Assembly: GCF_000512585.2 (NCBI RefSeq)
Contig: NC_089241.1
Coordinates: 682,001 to 746,000 of the forward strand
Length of the DNA: 64,000 bases
Direction: 5' to 3'
DNA from: Kwoniella bestiolae CBS 10118
Lineage: Eukaryota > Basidiomycota > Tremellomycetes > Tremellales > Cryptococcaceae
The position numbers and the translations under genes were made by a program. Below, piece after piece: positions 38,256 through 49,377 of this stretch. Each line of letters starts with the position of its first letter. The first letter of the stretch is position 1. The notes below the pieces were generated by a model. It saw only the letters and a program-made list of their open reading frames with translations, made no database searches and was not told the DNA's origin.

Positions 38256-38864
38256 GTGATGGAAGATACCCATTTCTCTGAAGATCTTCTCCCACGTGGC
38301 CGCGAAGAAGAGTACTTTCGACTTCGCTATGGTGATGAAGATCTGGGCTACAAAACAGTCAAAGTCTGGAGAACGATGATGTACGATATGCAGAATTACA
38401 TTCCAGGTCAAGAGTTCCACTCAGGTTTAACCGAAGAGCAACGTCAGGAGATGAAAAGGTTGATCCAAGACAGAAGTGTCAACAGCATCCTTGAGGATCA
38501 CGATTTAGAACGCTACAATAGAATGAAAATCATCTATGGACTGGAAGACATCGAAAACTTCAAGATCTCCCCTTCTTCGAATCTACCAGTTGATTACCGT
38601 CGCGGGAGCGAACGTTTCTGTTTCAAGACCAAGTCTGCAGAACGAGAGCAGCACAGCTCTACTGCCGGCAGTGGCGCGAGCTCCGACGGGATTGTCGGCT
38701 GGTCAGCATCCTTGCCACCTCTCCCAAGCATCAGAAGCATTGTGGAAAGCTTGAGGGGACTTTCCGCCTATTTTTACAGCAACACCACCTCGCAAGAAGA
38801 GGGGGATACAGCTGGCGCTCCACCCACAGAGGGTGAAGGAGAAGGTGCAGCAAGCGAGACGTGA
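38256..38864 (+). CDS. Short orphan protein 2 (202 residues)
   Basis: Single-exon ORF with two possible adjacent starts (MM). The first 110 residues are charged and probably helical, with segments such as LTEEQRQEMKRLIQDRS and LERYNRMKIIYGLEDIENF. The C-terminal half is Ser/Gly/Glu-rich, with one amphipathic helix (PSIRSIVESLRGLSAYFY), and ends in acidic low complexity. No known domain is recognised. It follows orphan gene 1 in the same orientation with its own TATA box, so the two are separate transcription units of the same style rather than exons of one gene; the frames do not join across the gap. Confidence 0.55.
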   Translation: MMEDTHFSEDLLPRGREEEYFRLRYGDEDLGYKTVKVWRTMMYDMQNYIPGQEFHSGLTEEQRQEMKRLIQDRSVNSILEDHDLERYNRMKIIYGLEDIENFKISPSSNLPVDYRRGSERFCFKTKSAEREQHSSTAGSGASSDGIVGWSASLPPLPSIRSIVESLRGLSAYFYSNTTSQEEGDTAGAPPTEGEGEGAASET

Positions 38865-39399
38865 GGTTGGGGTGGAGGGGCAATAGCCATCATAGGCACT
38901 CAGCGTTCCCAATTGAACCACAGTTGACAATTGTTCCAGCTCATCTGACTCTTCTTACCCTTGTTCTAGAGTACAGCACATATTCATGCTCGTATACTCA
39001 CCACGAAATGTATATCCCTTGTCGCTGAAGCACACAGATGGGTGAAACACGATGACCATCGTCACCTCCATTCTGAGGGAATGCACTACCTTGCACCACC
39101 GGGGAATTCTTACATTGCACCGCCACGAATAATGGCATCTCTCAACTTATGACATCTCATCCTCTCGGCGCTTTCCTTCCATAATCCAAGGCTCGACCTG
39201 AAAGTCCAAGTCCGATCCAAAGGACTGAGATTGAGTCCTATGAGTCATAGTGCGCCGGAAAAACGATAAGGCAGGCTATAAATGAGATACAGTAGATTGA
39301 TCATCTCCCTCGTTTGCAATCGAATAGTTCTCGCTCCGCCAGATCCCAAAACTCACTGACAATTACCCATCCTAAGAGATAGCTCATCACTCATACAGC
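38865..39399. promoter_or_regulatory. Intergenic with TATA box
   Basis: CTATAAATG at about 39275-39283 lies about 118 bases before the ATG at 39400, matching the arrangement of the two genes upstream. Confidence 0.5.
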
Positions 39400-39629
39400 A
39401 TGTCCAACCCCAACCCAACCAATCCACCTCTACAACCTCCTCATCAGGTCTCACAGGTCGTATCGCCGATGTCATCTCCAGCGCCGCTACTAGAGTAGGC
39501 AACGCCATGTCAACCACTGGAAGTGCCATCACTCAATCTCCTATTGTCCACACTGAGGAAACGGCGAATGGGCATCTGAGTCCTGGAGGGGATCATGCAC
39601 CTGCACCTTCTGACTCCGAGACGAACTGA
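39400..39629 (+). pseudogene. Short orphan gene 3, out of frame after the start
   Basis: The ATG at 39400 opens a frame (MSNPNPTNPPLQPPHQ) that stops after 32 codons. One base away, a second frame runs without a stop to TGA at 39629 and has a smooth, protein-like composition: GLTGRIADVISSAATRVGNA, then MSTTGSAITQSP. Both pieces sit behind a TATA box at normal distance. I read this as one small gene of about 75 residues with a one-base indel in the Pro/Ser/Thr codons at the start. Alternatives are a start at the internal ATG (at about 39507) or no gene at all. No family is recognised; the amphipathic segment recalls small stress proteins, but that is weak. Confidence 0.35.
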
Positions 39630-40199
39630 TCTCGTGTAGCTCGGAAGCCGGATGCCCATCTGTCATAGATCAGGCGTATCAATTCTTGGTGAGAAGTAGA
39701 TGCGAGATTAGGAAGGGCGTTTATTTTGTGATATATTATATGGGCCAGTCGGAGAGTCATTGAGTTGAGTTGCATGAATGAGATGTGGTTGTGGAATTGC
39801 AGGCGATGTACACTCTTTGCGCAATCTGGTGCATCAAACAAGACTCTCAATTGGAAGTCAACTCACGTACTTATCGTCACGTCCCCTATTGCGATCGACA
39901 AACTCAAGCTGTCTCCGTGGATTTCATTGCGCCCTTACTCTAGTATCGTATCAATGAACTTGTACTAAGAAATAGCTAGATGCATTTCGATCATAGTCAT
40001 AATCACTAACATGAATTAGGCATAAGATAAATATCGTTGACAAACGTAGACGAAAACATAGACGTCATCGTTAGGAAAAATGCTAGATATGACAACGAAA
40101 ACCCAACGTTTAAAACCAAATGATAGTCCTTATTCTTCTTCCGAGAACCAATAATACTGTAGAGATCTATATTACAAAGCATCACCCCGTCCAAGCAAG
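39630..40199. other. Convergent 3' flanks
   Basis: AT-rich; no protein-like ORF. Confidence 0.5.
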
Positions 40200-41672
40200 T
40201 CAAATCCTCATCCATTCCATTGGTAATCCCTTCCTCCCCGGTAAACTCTTTCTCGACCCACCGCTCCTTACCGACGAAGCCGAAGCAGAGGACGAAGTCG
40301 ATGTCGATCCGGTTGATATGAATTTCTGCTGATGGTGATCCGTACCCATCGACAAAGAGGTCAAGAACGAATGATCGCCCTTCAATCCCAGGGGACTTCC
40401 TCTCGAATCCTGGCTTGAATTATGCGATGACTTTCGATCCTTTCTGGGAGCATAGGGAGTCAACGGTCTAGTACCGAAAGATCGTCTGGTAGGTGAGGGA
40501 GTCTTGGGTGTTCGGACGGGAGGTAAGGGGAATCTCAACGATCGACTCTCGAATCCGTTAGCCATGTTGGTGGGATCGGCATGTTCGGAATCCGAAGCCG
40601 ACGCCGAAGAGTTGGTTACTGAGACTGGACCTGAGAATTCTGATTCGGAGCAGGAAGAGGACGAGTCGAATTCGAATTTCTCTCCACAAGAAGTCAAGAG
40701 ATCTTCTAACGCCATAGCTAAGTCGCATGGATCATCGGGTGATTTCCTCTTCGCCCTCTTACTTTGTCGTTTGGTAGGTGTAGCCGGTGAATATACTTTC
40801 GAAGCCCATTCGATGGACGATAAGATTGGTAAGGCAGGTAGTAAGCCTGGTGTAGTGGCTGTTCGGGGAGTGATGATTAGATCGGAGTCGACGGTTGAGG
40901 CGTTGGAAATTGCACTAAGCATATTGGCACTGGTGGGAGTCCGGTTGGAAGGAGGGGTGAGGAATCGAGTGGAAAGTGTTAGAGGTAATGGTGGTGGTCT
41001 TCTACCGTTCTTGATTGATTCGGCGAGGGTGAATGTAGGTTGTTTCGTGAATAGCGTACCGCCGATGGTATCTTCAGTCATCTCAGTATCAGGTTCGAAG
41101 GAATCTGATCCTTGATGTAAAGGGATATCCGACCATCCGAAGGGATCATCATTCTCGAGTAATGGTGTGGATATCAAGAATCCTTCTGATTCACCTTCAG
41201 TCAGGGATGAGGTCGCCTGACTCGATAGACTGCCTTTGGAAGACCATGATAATCTGTTCAACTTCTCGTCCATCTCCATATCCTCGTCGATATCTCTGGG
41301 TACGTTGATCGGCGATCTTCTTCCGTGAGATGGTGAGGGAGAGGGAGAAGGAGATGGGAAGATTTCGCTTGAAGGTACAGCCGAAGGTAGGTTGTATATT
41401 ACGTTCAAATTGTTGGATTGTTGTTCCATCACTTCCTCCGATTCCAGCACGGTGAACAAACCAAGTTGAGCAGGTTCTTTCATGTTGATGTGTCTTGCTC
41501 TGTTTCTTCGCGGGGAGTAGACAGGTGGTTTGGGTGCTCTTCGATGTGGGGCAGGTGGTGAGATCGGGATGGAGGGGAAGAAAGAGTTGGAGATATCTGG
41601 GAGATATTCTTCGGTTGAGTGGGTGTAGGCGTGTGGGTGGATATTTAAGGAGAACGGATGAGGTTGGTTCAT
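40200..41672 (-). CDS. Disordered Ser/Pro-rich protein, function unknown
   Basis: One open exon encodes 490 residues from the Met at 41672. The frame is open further upstream to 41747, but a GTGAGT donor near 41787 with acceptors just before 41672 suggests a 5' UTR intron, so I prefer the inner Met. The protein is almost wholly low-complexity: proline-rich start, a run of alternating Ser-Pro (PSPSPSPSPS), an acidic patch (DIDEDMEMDEKL), a basic stretch (TPTKRQSKRAKRKSP) that could be a nuclear signal, and a Ser-rich tail. SP/TP sites are numerous, so it may be a phosphorylated regulator of growth or cell cycle; this is inference. No domain is recognised. Confidence 0.65.
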   Translation of the reverse strand: MNQPHPFSLNIHPHAYTHSTEEYLPDISNSFFPSIPISPPAPHRRAPKPPVYSPRRNRARHINMKEPAQLGLFTVLESEEVMEQQSNNLNVIYNLPSAVPSSEIFPSPSPSPSPSHGRRSPINVPRDIDEDMEMDEKLNRLSWSSKGSLSSQATSSLTEGESEGFLISTPLLENDDPFGWSDIPLHQGSDSFEPDTEMTEDTIGGTLFTKQPTFTLAESIKNGRRPPPLPLTLSTRFLTPPSNRTPTSANMLSAISNASTVDSDLIITPRTATTPGLLPALPILSSIEWASKVYSPATPTKRQSKRAKRKSPDDPCDLAMALEDLLTSCGEKFEFDSSSSCSESEFSGPVSVTNSSASASDSEHADPTNMANGFESRSLRFPLPPVRTPKTPSPTRRSFGTRPLTPYAPRKDRKSSHNSSQDSRGSPLGLKGDHSFLTSLSMGTDHHQQKFISTGSTSTSSSASASSVRSGGSRKSLPGRKGLPMEWMRI

Positions 41673-44213
41673 TCTTTTGCTCTGTGGCGCAAGAGTATGA
41701 GAATGATGCGTCTGTGGATGACATACAGAGATGTAAGCTACAGTCATACCCGTAATATCCAGGATTTCAAGATGAGATGTTTACTCACGATAGGAACCCA
41801 ATAAGGGGTAATGATCCAAAAAATACCTTTGATCGATGGATCAGTGCGGGGGTGTTCCCAAAAGATTGGTAACGTTGAGTTACTTTAGAAGTCTCGTCGT
41901 ACCGTTTGAGAGTGCTTGAGCTTGAGCTTGAGCTTGTGGTGGCGACTGGATCAAAGCGATGTTGAGCGAGTTGAGAGTTGACGTGAATTGACTTGACTTG
42001 ATAAGCGGGTTTGACCGTACGTTACGATATGTGAATGATAGATAACCTATGCTTAAATGGTAAATGGTAAATGGAAGATAGATGAGAATGGGGGAAAGGG
42101 AGAGAAGAAGTTCAAATATAACGTATATGTATATGTATGATGAAGGATGGATTATACGTGGAGCAATGAACGACAATGACAATGACAATAACAAAATAAG
42201 TCGTGTGAAACGCGAGGACAAGGTCAAATCCGAACAATAAGAAGATTGACGTCTATTATAAGTTATTGTTCTTTGTAACGTGTATGTACAGTCACACCTA
42301 CAGTCACAGTTATGATCGAAAACAATGAAGAATGATCGATGGAAACGAAAGAGGGGATCTACGTTTTACAAGAACAATAACAATCAACAAAAAGAACAAT
42401 AACGGGTTTTAGGTTGTTGTTGTTGTTCGGAGGATATACCCATACAACGGTACAGTAGGTCAGGTAGGGTGTAGGGGTCGGGAATTGACGATCAATCCTC
42501 CTTTTGTCTATTATCTTTTGTTTATGATTATTGTCAAATGTTTCGGAGATCAAGGTGAGGCGTAGAGGGGATGTGATGAGTGAATGAGTGGTATAGTAAG
42601 GGTCTGGTCTATAGCATATGAAAACACGTTTAAACCGAAGAAGATGAGGTTGAGCGCTGAGTGAAATGATCGTGATGGGGTTCAAAGGAATGTTCACAGT
42701 CAGAGTCAAAGCAATGACGTTAAGCTATGGTAAGAACTCTATACTGAATTAGTGGGTGAGTCAATTGAGATGTAAGACAAAGACAGAGAGAGAGGAAGGA
42801 AACCAAGGCGACTGTCTTTGCCTTTTATCTTTTGACTTTGATTTTCCATGATGGAGTGGAGTACCCTCCCATCACAGATGCTGATACGACGCGATGCATC
42901 TTGCTTGACGACCGAGGTGGGAAGAGAGTAAGATGCGACGAGTAAGAAGTAAAAACAACAAAAAAGCGAAAAGATGTACCGAGCGTCTCTAGTTAGGTAC
43001 AAAATGGTGTCGCGTTGGTCAGTGCGAAGTGCTTTTTGTTTTTAGGGTACAGACATACAGGTACACTGCTAAAACCCGAACAGTGCTCATAGTTCATCCT
43101 CACCTCCGCACCCCTAGGATTACTCCACAAGCACCGTTCATGTTTAACACCCACACACAAACACAAACTCTATCTTGTATATCCTAAAACACAGACATCC
43201 GTTTCATACAATCAACGCCACTATCAGCTAGTCCTAACCTCGGAGATGGGGATGGAAACGAAATCAAGACAAAACAAAACGCGAAAGGGACCATAAACCA
43301 CCGGTTGGATCATTGTTTCTTTCTCGTGGCGCTGTAGTATAGGACGAAAGAGTAGAGGATGTATGAACGTCTCATTCATCCCTAAACTCAGAGACGATCC
43401 TGCATGAGGCGTGAGAATTAGGGAAGAATTTATCCTGGAAGAAGGAAGGACTATGAGTCTATTCAGTTCGATGTCATGTTTATCCTTCTGGACCTGATAC
43501 ACCAACGAGAATGAGAAGATCTCCGGTTGTTTGATTGTGCTTGATCGAAAGAACGCGATGCGGTGCAGTATGATCATCATAGTGGTGGATCATGCAATCA
43601 TAGTGACATCAAGTACTCACTCGGTTCCCACTAATCAATCAACCAGTCATCATCTACACATACAGTGTACCTCCAACTACCACATTGTACTATACAAGTA
43701 GAACTATCGACGGACTGAAAGGACTCCCTATCCTCATTACCATGTATACTCACTCTCCTGCTCTATCCAGTTGGACCACCAACTCCAGCATACCAGACCA
43801 CTCAGGTACCCGTTCAATTGAGAATGACCAAGACCATAGTACAGTAAATCCGAGACATGGCGTAAGAGTTACAAGTCAATTCAGGTATCGCTGTGGCTTG
43901 ATTCATTGCTTTCTTTCCTATTCAATCGAGCGACGATCCGTGCGTAATTAACGGACTCCGCCTCTATAAGGTGTGGTGCTGAATGGAGCCTCTAAGTCCA
44001 GTCAAGCGTGATGGTGATGGTGATGAATCGGATACATATTGTGTTCTATGAGGATCATCGTGTAAAACAATGCTAAGCGAGCTGGACAGCAGTAGGCTCA
44101 ATTCCTGTGCCCAAATCGAACGTATTGGATACTCATCAATCAATGCCATCGCTATATCTGGGAAATTAAGCCCGCCAACTATCAAAGAGCAAAACCCATG
44201 CATTCTCTCAAAC
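41673..44213. other. 2.5 kb gene-free region, probably long leader/promoter
   Basis: No protein-like ORF on either strand over 2.5 kb, the longest gap in the window. It has many short simple tracts: a hexamer repeat near 41915, ATGGTAA repeats near 42055, ACAATG repeats near 42172 and GTTGTT near 42415. Lying upstream of the disordered minus-strand gene and downstream of DBP7, it probably carries a long 5' leader and promoter. A non-coding RNA cannot be excluded. Confidence 0.45.
41915..41936. repeat. Hexamer tandem repeat (CTTGAG)n
   Basis: Between three and four perfect copies of a CTTGAG unit in the presumed leader of the disordered-protein gene. Confidence 0.85.
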
Positions 44214-47200
44214 CTACTTCTTCCCAGCTACCATCCTCTCCAACTCGCTCGTCCCATACACCTGAAACTCACCCCCACCCCCAGCTGCTCCACCCATCAT
44301 CCCCTGTTTCTTACTATTCTTGTTGACCCCAGCAAACTCCCCCATCTTACCTCCACTCTTAATCATCCTACCCTGTTTCCTGACCGCTTCATACATCCTT
44401 CGTTCAGTTTCGTTCCTCGCCGTCAACTCTTTTCCTCCCTTCGTTTCCTCCTCTCCATCTTCTCCCTCATCAGCATGTTTCCTCTTCCTACCCTGAGGGG
44501 CAGTTGCTGAACTGGTCACCTTTTGTGTCTTGGTAGCGGGAGTAGAGGAAGAAGAAGAGAGTTGACCGGGTGCTTCTCTCAATGCGAATGATTTGGCCAA
44601 ATGACCAAGATGGATTGACTTGATGTGGAAGAATTTCTTTTCTTCCAGTGGGTGGGTCGAGTAGGCTCGGATGAATGATGAATAGGCTTTACGAGCTAGG
44701 GTCGCGTTCTGTACATTCGATTAGACTACTGTCAGCTCTTCATACCCTTCCACTTGTACTTCATTACCATGAATGTGGTATCATTCATTTCCTTCATTAT
44801 GAAGCAGACAGAAGGAAAGGGAGTGGGGAAAAGTCAACTCACCAAATCACCGTCCAAGACCCATCGCTCAAAGCCCAATTGAACGTCCGTCGCCCTATTC
44901 TCAAACTCATATCCCTTCCCACCGAATCCCTTCCTAAGCACATCCTCCACCCCGACCTGCTGCAACTTCACGCCTCCCTTACCCTCCGCATGTCCCATCT
45001 TATTTTCCACCCATGGTACCCACTCACTCTCATTCTGCGAGATGAAAGCCCACGCCTCACCTCCCTTTCCTGCTCGCGCCGTTCGTCCGACTCTATGGAC
45101 ATACTCGTTCGCTCCTCCTTCAGTGGGTAAATCATATTGAATGACAGCTCGGACGAGGGGGAGATCCAATCCTCTGGATGCTACTGACGTCGCGAATAGC
45201 ACTGACGGTTGAGCGGAAGATCCAGCAAAAGACTTGAGAGAGGCCATACGTGTTCGAAGGGGGAGGGAACCGTGTAATCTGTGTAGGGTCGTGTTGGGGA
45301 ATAAAGGCGAGGTCAAAGTGATCAATTCACTATCAGAAGGTTTATTGCTCTTCTTCTTCGCTGATTTAGCTTTGGGCTTGCTAGATTCTCCATTCACTTC
45401 ATCCGTACTTTCATTCCCATCCTCTTCATCTTCATCATCCTCTTGAGCAGGTGCATTATCTCCCATCTGAACCCCTCCGAGGAGTTTCCAATGAAAGTCC
45501 ACCGAATCCGTCGAACTTAAAAACACTATTATCTTCGTACCCCTTTCCGTGTCGACTTTCGCAGCAGAGGCAATCAACGACCTCAACAGCGCTACTAGCG
45601 CCACCAGTCGTAATTTCGTAGGAATCACGACATACTTCTGCGAAAGCTGAGAGGGAGGAGTGAATTTGTCTTCAGATTCAGCAGGTATGACGATCGCACC
45701 GGCCTCTTCGATCGCAGCCTGGACAGCACCGTCCTGATCCTTATCCTTATCTTTCTTCTCTCCGTCTTTCTCGGGATTCGAGCGGAATACTATAGGATCT
45801 CTCAGAGCCATGCCCGACAATTTCTCAACTTTCGGATCGACCGTGGCCGAACACAATACATTGGTTCTACCCCTATTCCAAAAATTCCATCTCATCGATC
45901 CGCCCCCCTCCTCGTCCAGCTCTTTTTCAATGTTAATTTCGTTCTTACGCCTCCCCTCCAAAGCTTTCAAGATCCCTTTGATCGTCTCCTCGAATCCTAG
46001 ATCCATCAACCTATCCGCTTCGTCTAACACCAGAAACATAGTCTTGGCACATTGGAAGGAAGATGTGTTTTGCAGGTGGTCCAGCAGCCTACCAGGGGTA
46101 GATACCAGTATGGGCAGACCTTTCCTCAATCTAGCTTTCTCGTGGGTCCTTGTAGATCCACCGGTGAGAAGACCTGAGACAAGCCATCTGGTGAATTGTC
46201 GATCGTCCTCTTCGTCCAATGATAGACTCATGGATATGAGCTGTTCGACGACTTTGGATATCTGCTGGGCCAATTCCCTGGTAGGAGCCAGAATTATAGC
46301 AAGGGTACCGATTGATCTGTCGATGTATGATAATTTGGACAAAGGGAGGAGGGTCTGGATGATGGGTAGAAGGTATGATAGGGTTTTACCCGAACCTGTT
46401 TGAGCTTGGATCAAAACGTCTCTTATTGGCTTGGAGGTATCTTCGTTTTGATCTGGATCCAAAGGTGAGGATAGCATATATGGTAAACAGGATCGTTGAA
46501 TACCCGTTGGATTGTCTACGTGCATCTTAGTCTTGAGGTGTCGGACCAATAGTGGGTCCATACCTAGGCCTGCGAATGTTGATGTGTCGCTCACTAGTGG
46601 GGCATTTGAGGGTGCACCGACAGGTTGAGCTGGCTGAGATGACGATGAAGGTGCGGGAAGAGGATCGGCAGTGAATAAGGAAGAGATGAACTGAGGTGCT
46701 TTGGACTGAGATTGGGATTGAGCAGGAGCTGAGTTGGAGTGGGAGGGAGCAGGTAATCGGGATGGCCCAGCTTCTGATCTTGCGGGTGGATGCTGACGAG
46801 AAGAGGAAGGGCCGGGAAGGGACGATCGTGGTTTGGAGACGTTTGATACTGGTGGCCTCTGAGTGGGCTGAGATCTTGATGGACCAGCTGCAGCATTTCC
46901 ACCTGCGCTGACACTTCTAGGCTGAGGAGCTGATTGAGGTCTAGGTTTGGGCGGAGCCACGAAAGAAACAGGAGCGGGGGTAGGTTGAGGCTTCGACTCA
47001 GCGGGGGGTGGCGGAGGAGGAGGAGCAGGTAGAGTGGTAGCTGTCTGCTTGAGGTTCTTGTATGAATCTCTGGCATCTCGTTTGGCTTTCACACTATGAG
47101 TGACGATGTACTTGTCAGCTATCGATCTCGTGGGAGAATGTCCGGATGAGTAGCTCACCGATCAGTCCATCTTCCACCCTTTTTCGCTGCTACTTGTCTG

Positions 47201-47256
47201 ACTGCTACTCCTGAAGCGGGTACTGCGAAGTTGAGCTCTATACCGTCATCTGCCAT
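44214..47256 (-). CDS. DBP7: DEAD-box RNA helicase Dbp7
   Basis: Three exons close in phase: 47159-47256, 44843-47093, 44214-44708 (947 residues). The start MADDGIELNFAVP and the KGGRWTDRVKAKRDARDSYK block are characteristic of Dbp7/DDX31. After about 150 Pro/Ser-rich residues come the helicase motifs: QAQTGSGKT, PTRELAQQ, DEADRLMDLGF, LCSAT, ATSVASRGLDLP and HRVGRTARAG. The third exon gives ARKAYSSFIRAY and HIKSIHLGHLAKSFALREAP, the conserved C-terminal extension, so the exon at 44214-44600 belongs to this gene. Acidic inserts interrupt the second RecA domain. Dbp7 works in the nucleolus on early 60S ribosomal precursors. It shares a 377-base divergent promoter with RPC25. Confidence 0.95.
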
Positions 47257-47633
47257 GTTGTTTGAGCTTGTTATATGGTCTGTGATCTATGTTAAAGATA
47301 TAGCTAAGAATACAGTTAAGTTACTTGTATTTTTGCATCCTCAAAAGGTGGACATCAAAATCTCTTAGAGGATCCTCCCAGGCACGGCAGCTCGATCACG
47401 TGGTTATCACCACGAACTAGCCAAAACAAATATGACGTGTAGCAAACAACCTGGTATTGTTTTTGCCAGTGGAGGATGTTCTTTCAAAAGTTGAAGGTTA
47501 TCCTTGTTTTCGTTTGTGCAGTCCACTACTCTTTCGTACGGTTAAGCGACAATAGGAGCTACAGGACTACGACGTTCACTACACAAGTCGCTGTGGATGA
47601 AACGGATATAGCATCAAGTGAACGAACAGGAGG
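47257..47633. promoter_or_regulatory. Shared divergent promoter of DBP7 and RPC25
   Basis: 377 bases separate the two start codons, which point away from each other. I did not find a clear copy of a yeast-type ribosome-biogenesis element. Confidence 0.6.
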
Positions 47634-48881
47634 ATGTTCGTCCTGGTCGGTGTTAGGGTGAGCTCATCCATTGCAAGGTTATATATCTTTCACTCACTTC
47701 ACACCACAATCGGTAGGATACTATCCCAGTCGCTCCAAAGACATTCGACGTATCCCCTGCAATTACGATCTCAGACGCTATCAACAGAAAGTGAGCTGTA
47801 TCTTCTCCCATTCCCGCTGTGGGGTTCGTTAGCTGACAATCAAATGGTGAAAGATATGCGAACAAGCTCGTACCGGATAAAGGTTTAGCTTTATCCCTTT
47901 TCGATATCCTCACAGCCGAAGATGGAAAGGTGACGTGGGGTAATGGTTTGATGTACTACAAAGGTTGGTCAGCTGCCTCAAACGCTCATCGTTAATTTCA
48001 TAACAAGCTGATCTAATGTATTATACTTAGTGTCATTCCGATTAATGCTCTTTGCTCCTTTCGTTGGGGAAGTCATAGTGGGCAAAGTGTTGGCTACTAC
48101 TAAATCCTACATACGAGGTATGTCCGCTCATTCACAGCTGAGTAACGGATAGTGGGCCCAACTTCAGCTGATACGTTCCTTGAACGCAGTATCCCTCGGC
48201 TTCTTCCAAGATATATATGTTGTCCCTTCCCTTCTTCCTCCTAATTCCTCATAGTGAGCTATCTCTTCTGTGCGACATGGCGATACCAGCTGATCAACCA
48301 TGTATATCTCAGTGATCCAGACCAGAAGAAGTATTTTTGGGTATCAGCAGACGAGGACGGTACGATGTTGACTCAAGAACAACTAGCAAATAGTATAATA
48401 GCGGGTGCGTCTCATACCTCCTATCCCTTTCACGAACAGCCGCTATCGAAGGAATAGAGTCCAAAAGCGTACAGCTGATATTTCGCCAACCCGATGACAG
48501 ATCGACTATACATAGATGATGGAGAACCAATACGTTTCAGAGTAGATTCAATAGACTGGCAAGATGTCAGACCTACCCCTCAAAGTGCACTGGCCGAGAT
48601 TGGAGGAGAGGGGGTGATTGAGAAAGATCCTATTGAGAAAGCTGGATTTAAGATCCTTGTGAGTTTCTGTCTCATATCACAGCTCAACACAGCTACCCGT
48701 ACCCCAAGGCCTGCGGTGAGCTGGTAAGAGCTGAGTTCTGTGATGATGGTAGGCTACGATCGCCGAATCGGGATTGGGAGTGACGTCTTGGTGGTCTCAG
48801 GGCGAATATGCGGAAGAAGAAGGTGAGGAACAGGTGTATGAGGAGGGTGTACAGGAGGAAGCGAAAGAGGAGGGCATGTAG
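47634..48881 (+). CDS. RPC25: RNA polymerase III subunit Rpc25 (Rpb7-like)
   Basis: Eight exons close in phase: 47634-47657, 47717-47790, 47854-47963, 48031-48117, 48190-48253, 48313-48404, 48501-48658, 48753-48881 (245 residues). The start MFVLV, the tip domain SLFDILTAEDG...WGNGLMYYKVSFRLMLF and FAPFVGEVIVGKV match Rpc25/POLR3H. VSLGFFQDIYVVPSLLPPNS and LYIDDGEPIRFRVDSI follow in order in the OB-fold part. The acidic ending (EEEGEEQVYEEG) is longer than in yeast. Rpc25 pairs with Rpc17 to form the stalk of Pol III, needed for initiation at tRNA and 5S genes. The first exon encodes only eight residues. Confidence 0.93.
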
Positions 48882-49377
48882 GCTCCACGATATGAGGGTA
48901 TGGTCGGGTTGGTGGAGCTTGGAGTTGATTAGAACACTTTTTATTTCTTGGAGACGACTCTGGAACGACTATTGGTATATCATATGTATAACATCTTAAT
49001 CACAGGACTCGCGTGTCACTATACCTTGAGGGATTGGTTGGTATGGTTGGTATATTGTGCTGCCCATCTTTTTCGATTTCTTTCATAGATGTTAGTGCAG
49101 GAGAGAAGTGGAAATAGTTTAACCGCCATTTAACCGAGTCTGTTAGTGTCACCTCCACATGAGATGACCACATTGACAATGACGTCGAGCGAAAAGCGAA
49201 TGATTCGATGACCACATAGCTGAAATGCATGCAGCACTTAGAGCAAAAGATATAACAGCATAGTCAGAACCATCTGTTATTAAGCTATATCAACCACGAT
49301 AGATTTTCTATATACTCTACATTTGATCTTTCAAATAGCTTTCTCCAAAGAACAATATTCATCAAATAATCGCAACA
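48882..49377. other. Intergenic
   Basis: Tandem plus-strand genes; holds the 3' flank of RPC25 and the promoter of the isomerase gene. Nothing else seen. Confidence 0.5.

Noticed and set aside
37395..38864. Orphan genes 1 and 2 as exons of one gene
   Set aside because: Each has its own TATA box, start and stop, and no splice in phase joins them.
40504..41115. 203-codon plus-strand ORF
   Set aside because: Antisense shadow of the disordered minus-strand protein; composition mirrors that gene.
46594..47076. Long minus-strand ORF inside DBP7
   Set aside because: It is a shifted frame of the Pro/Ser-rich part of Dbp7; codon bias and homology lie with the DBP7 frame.
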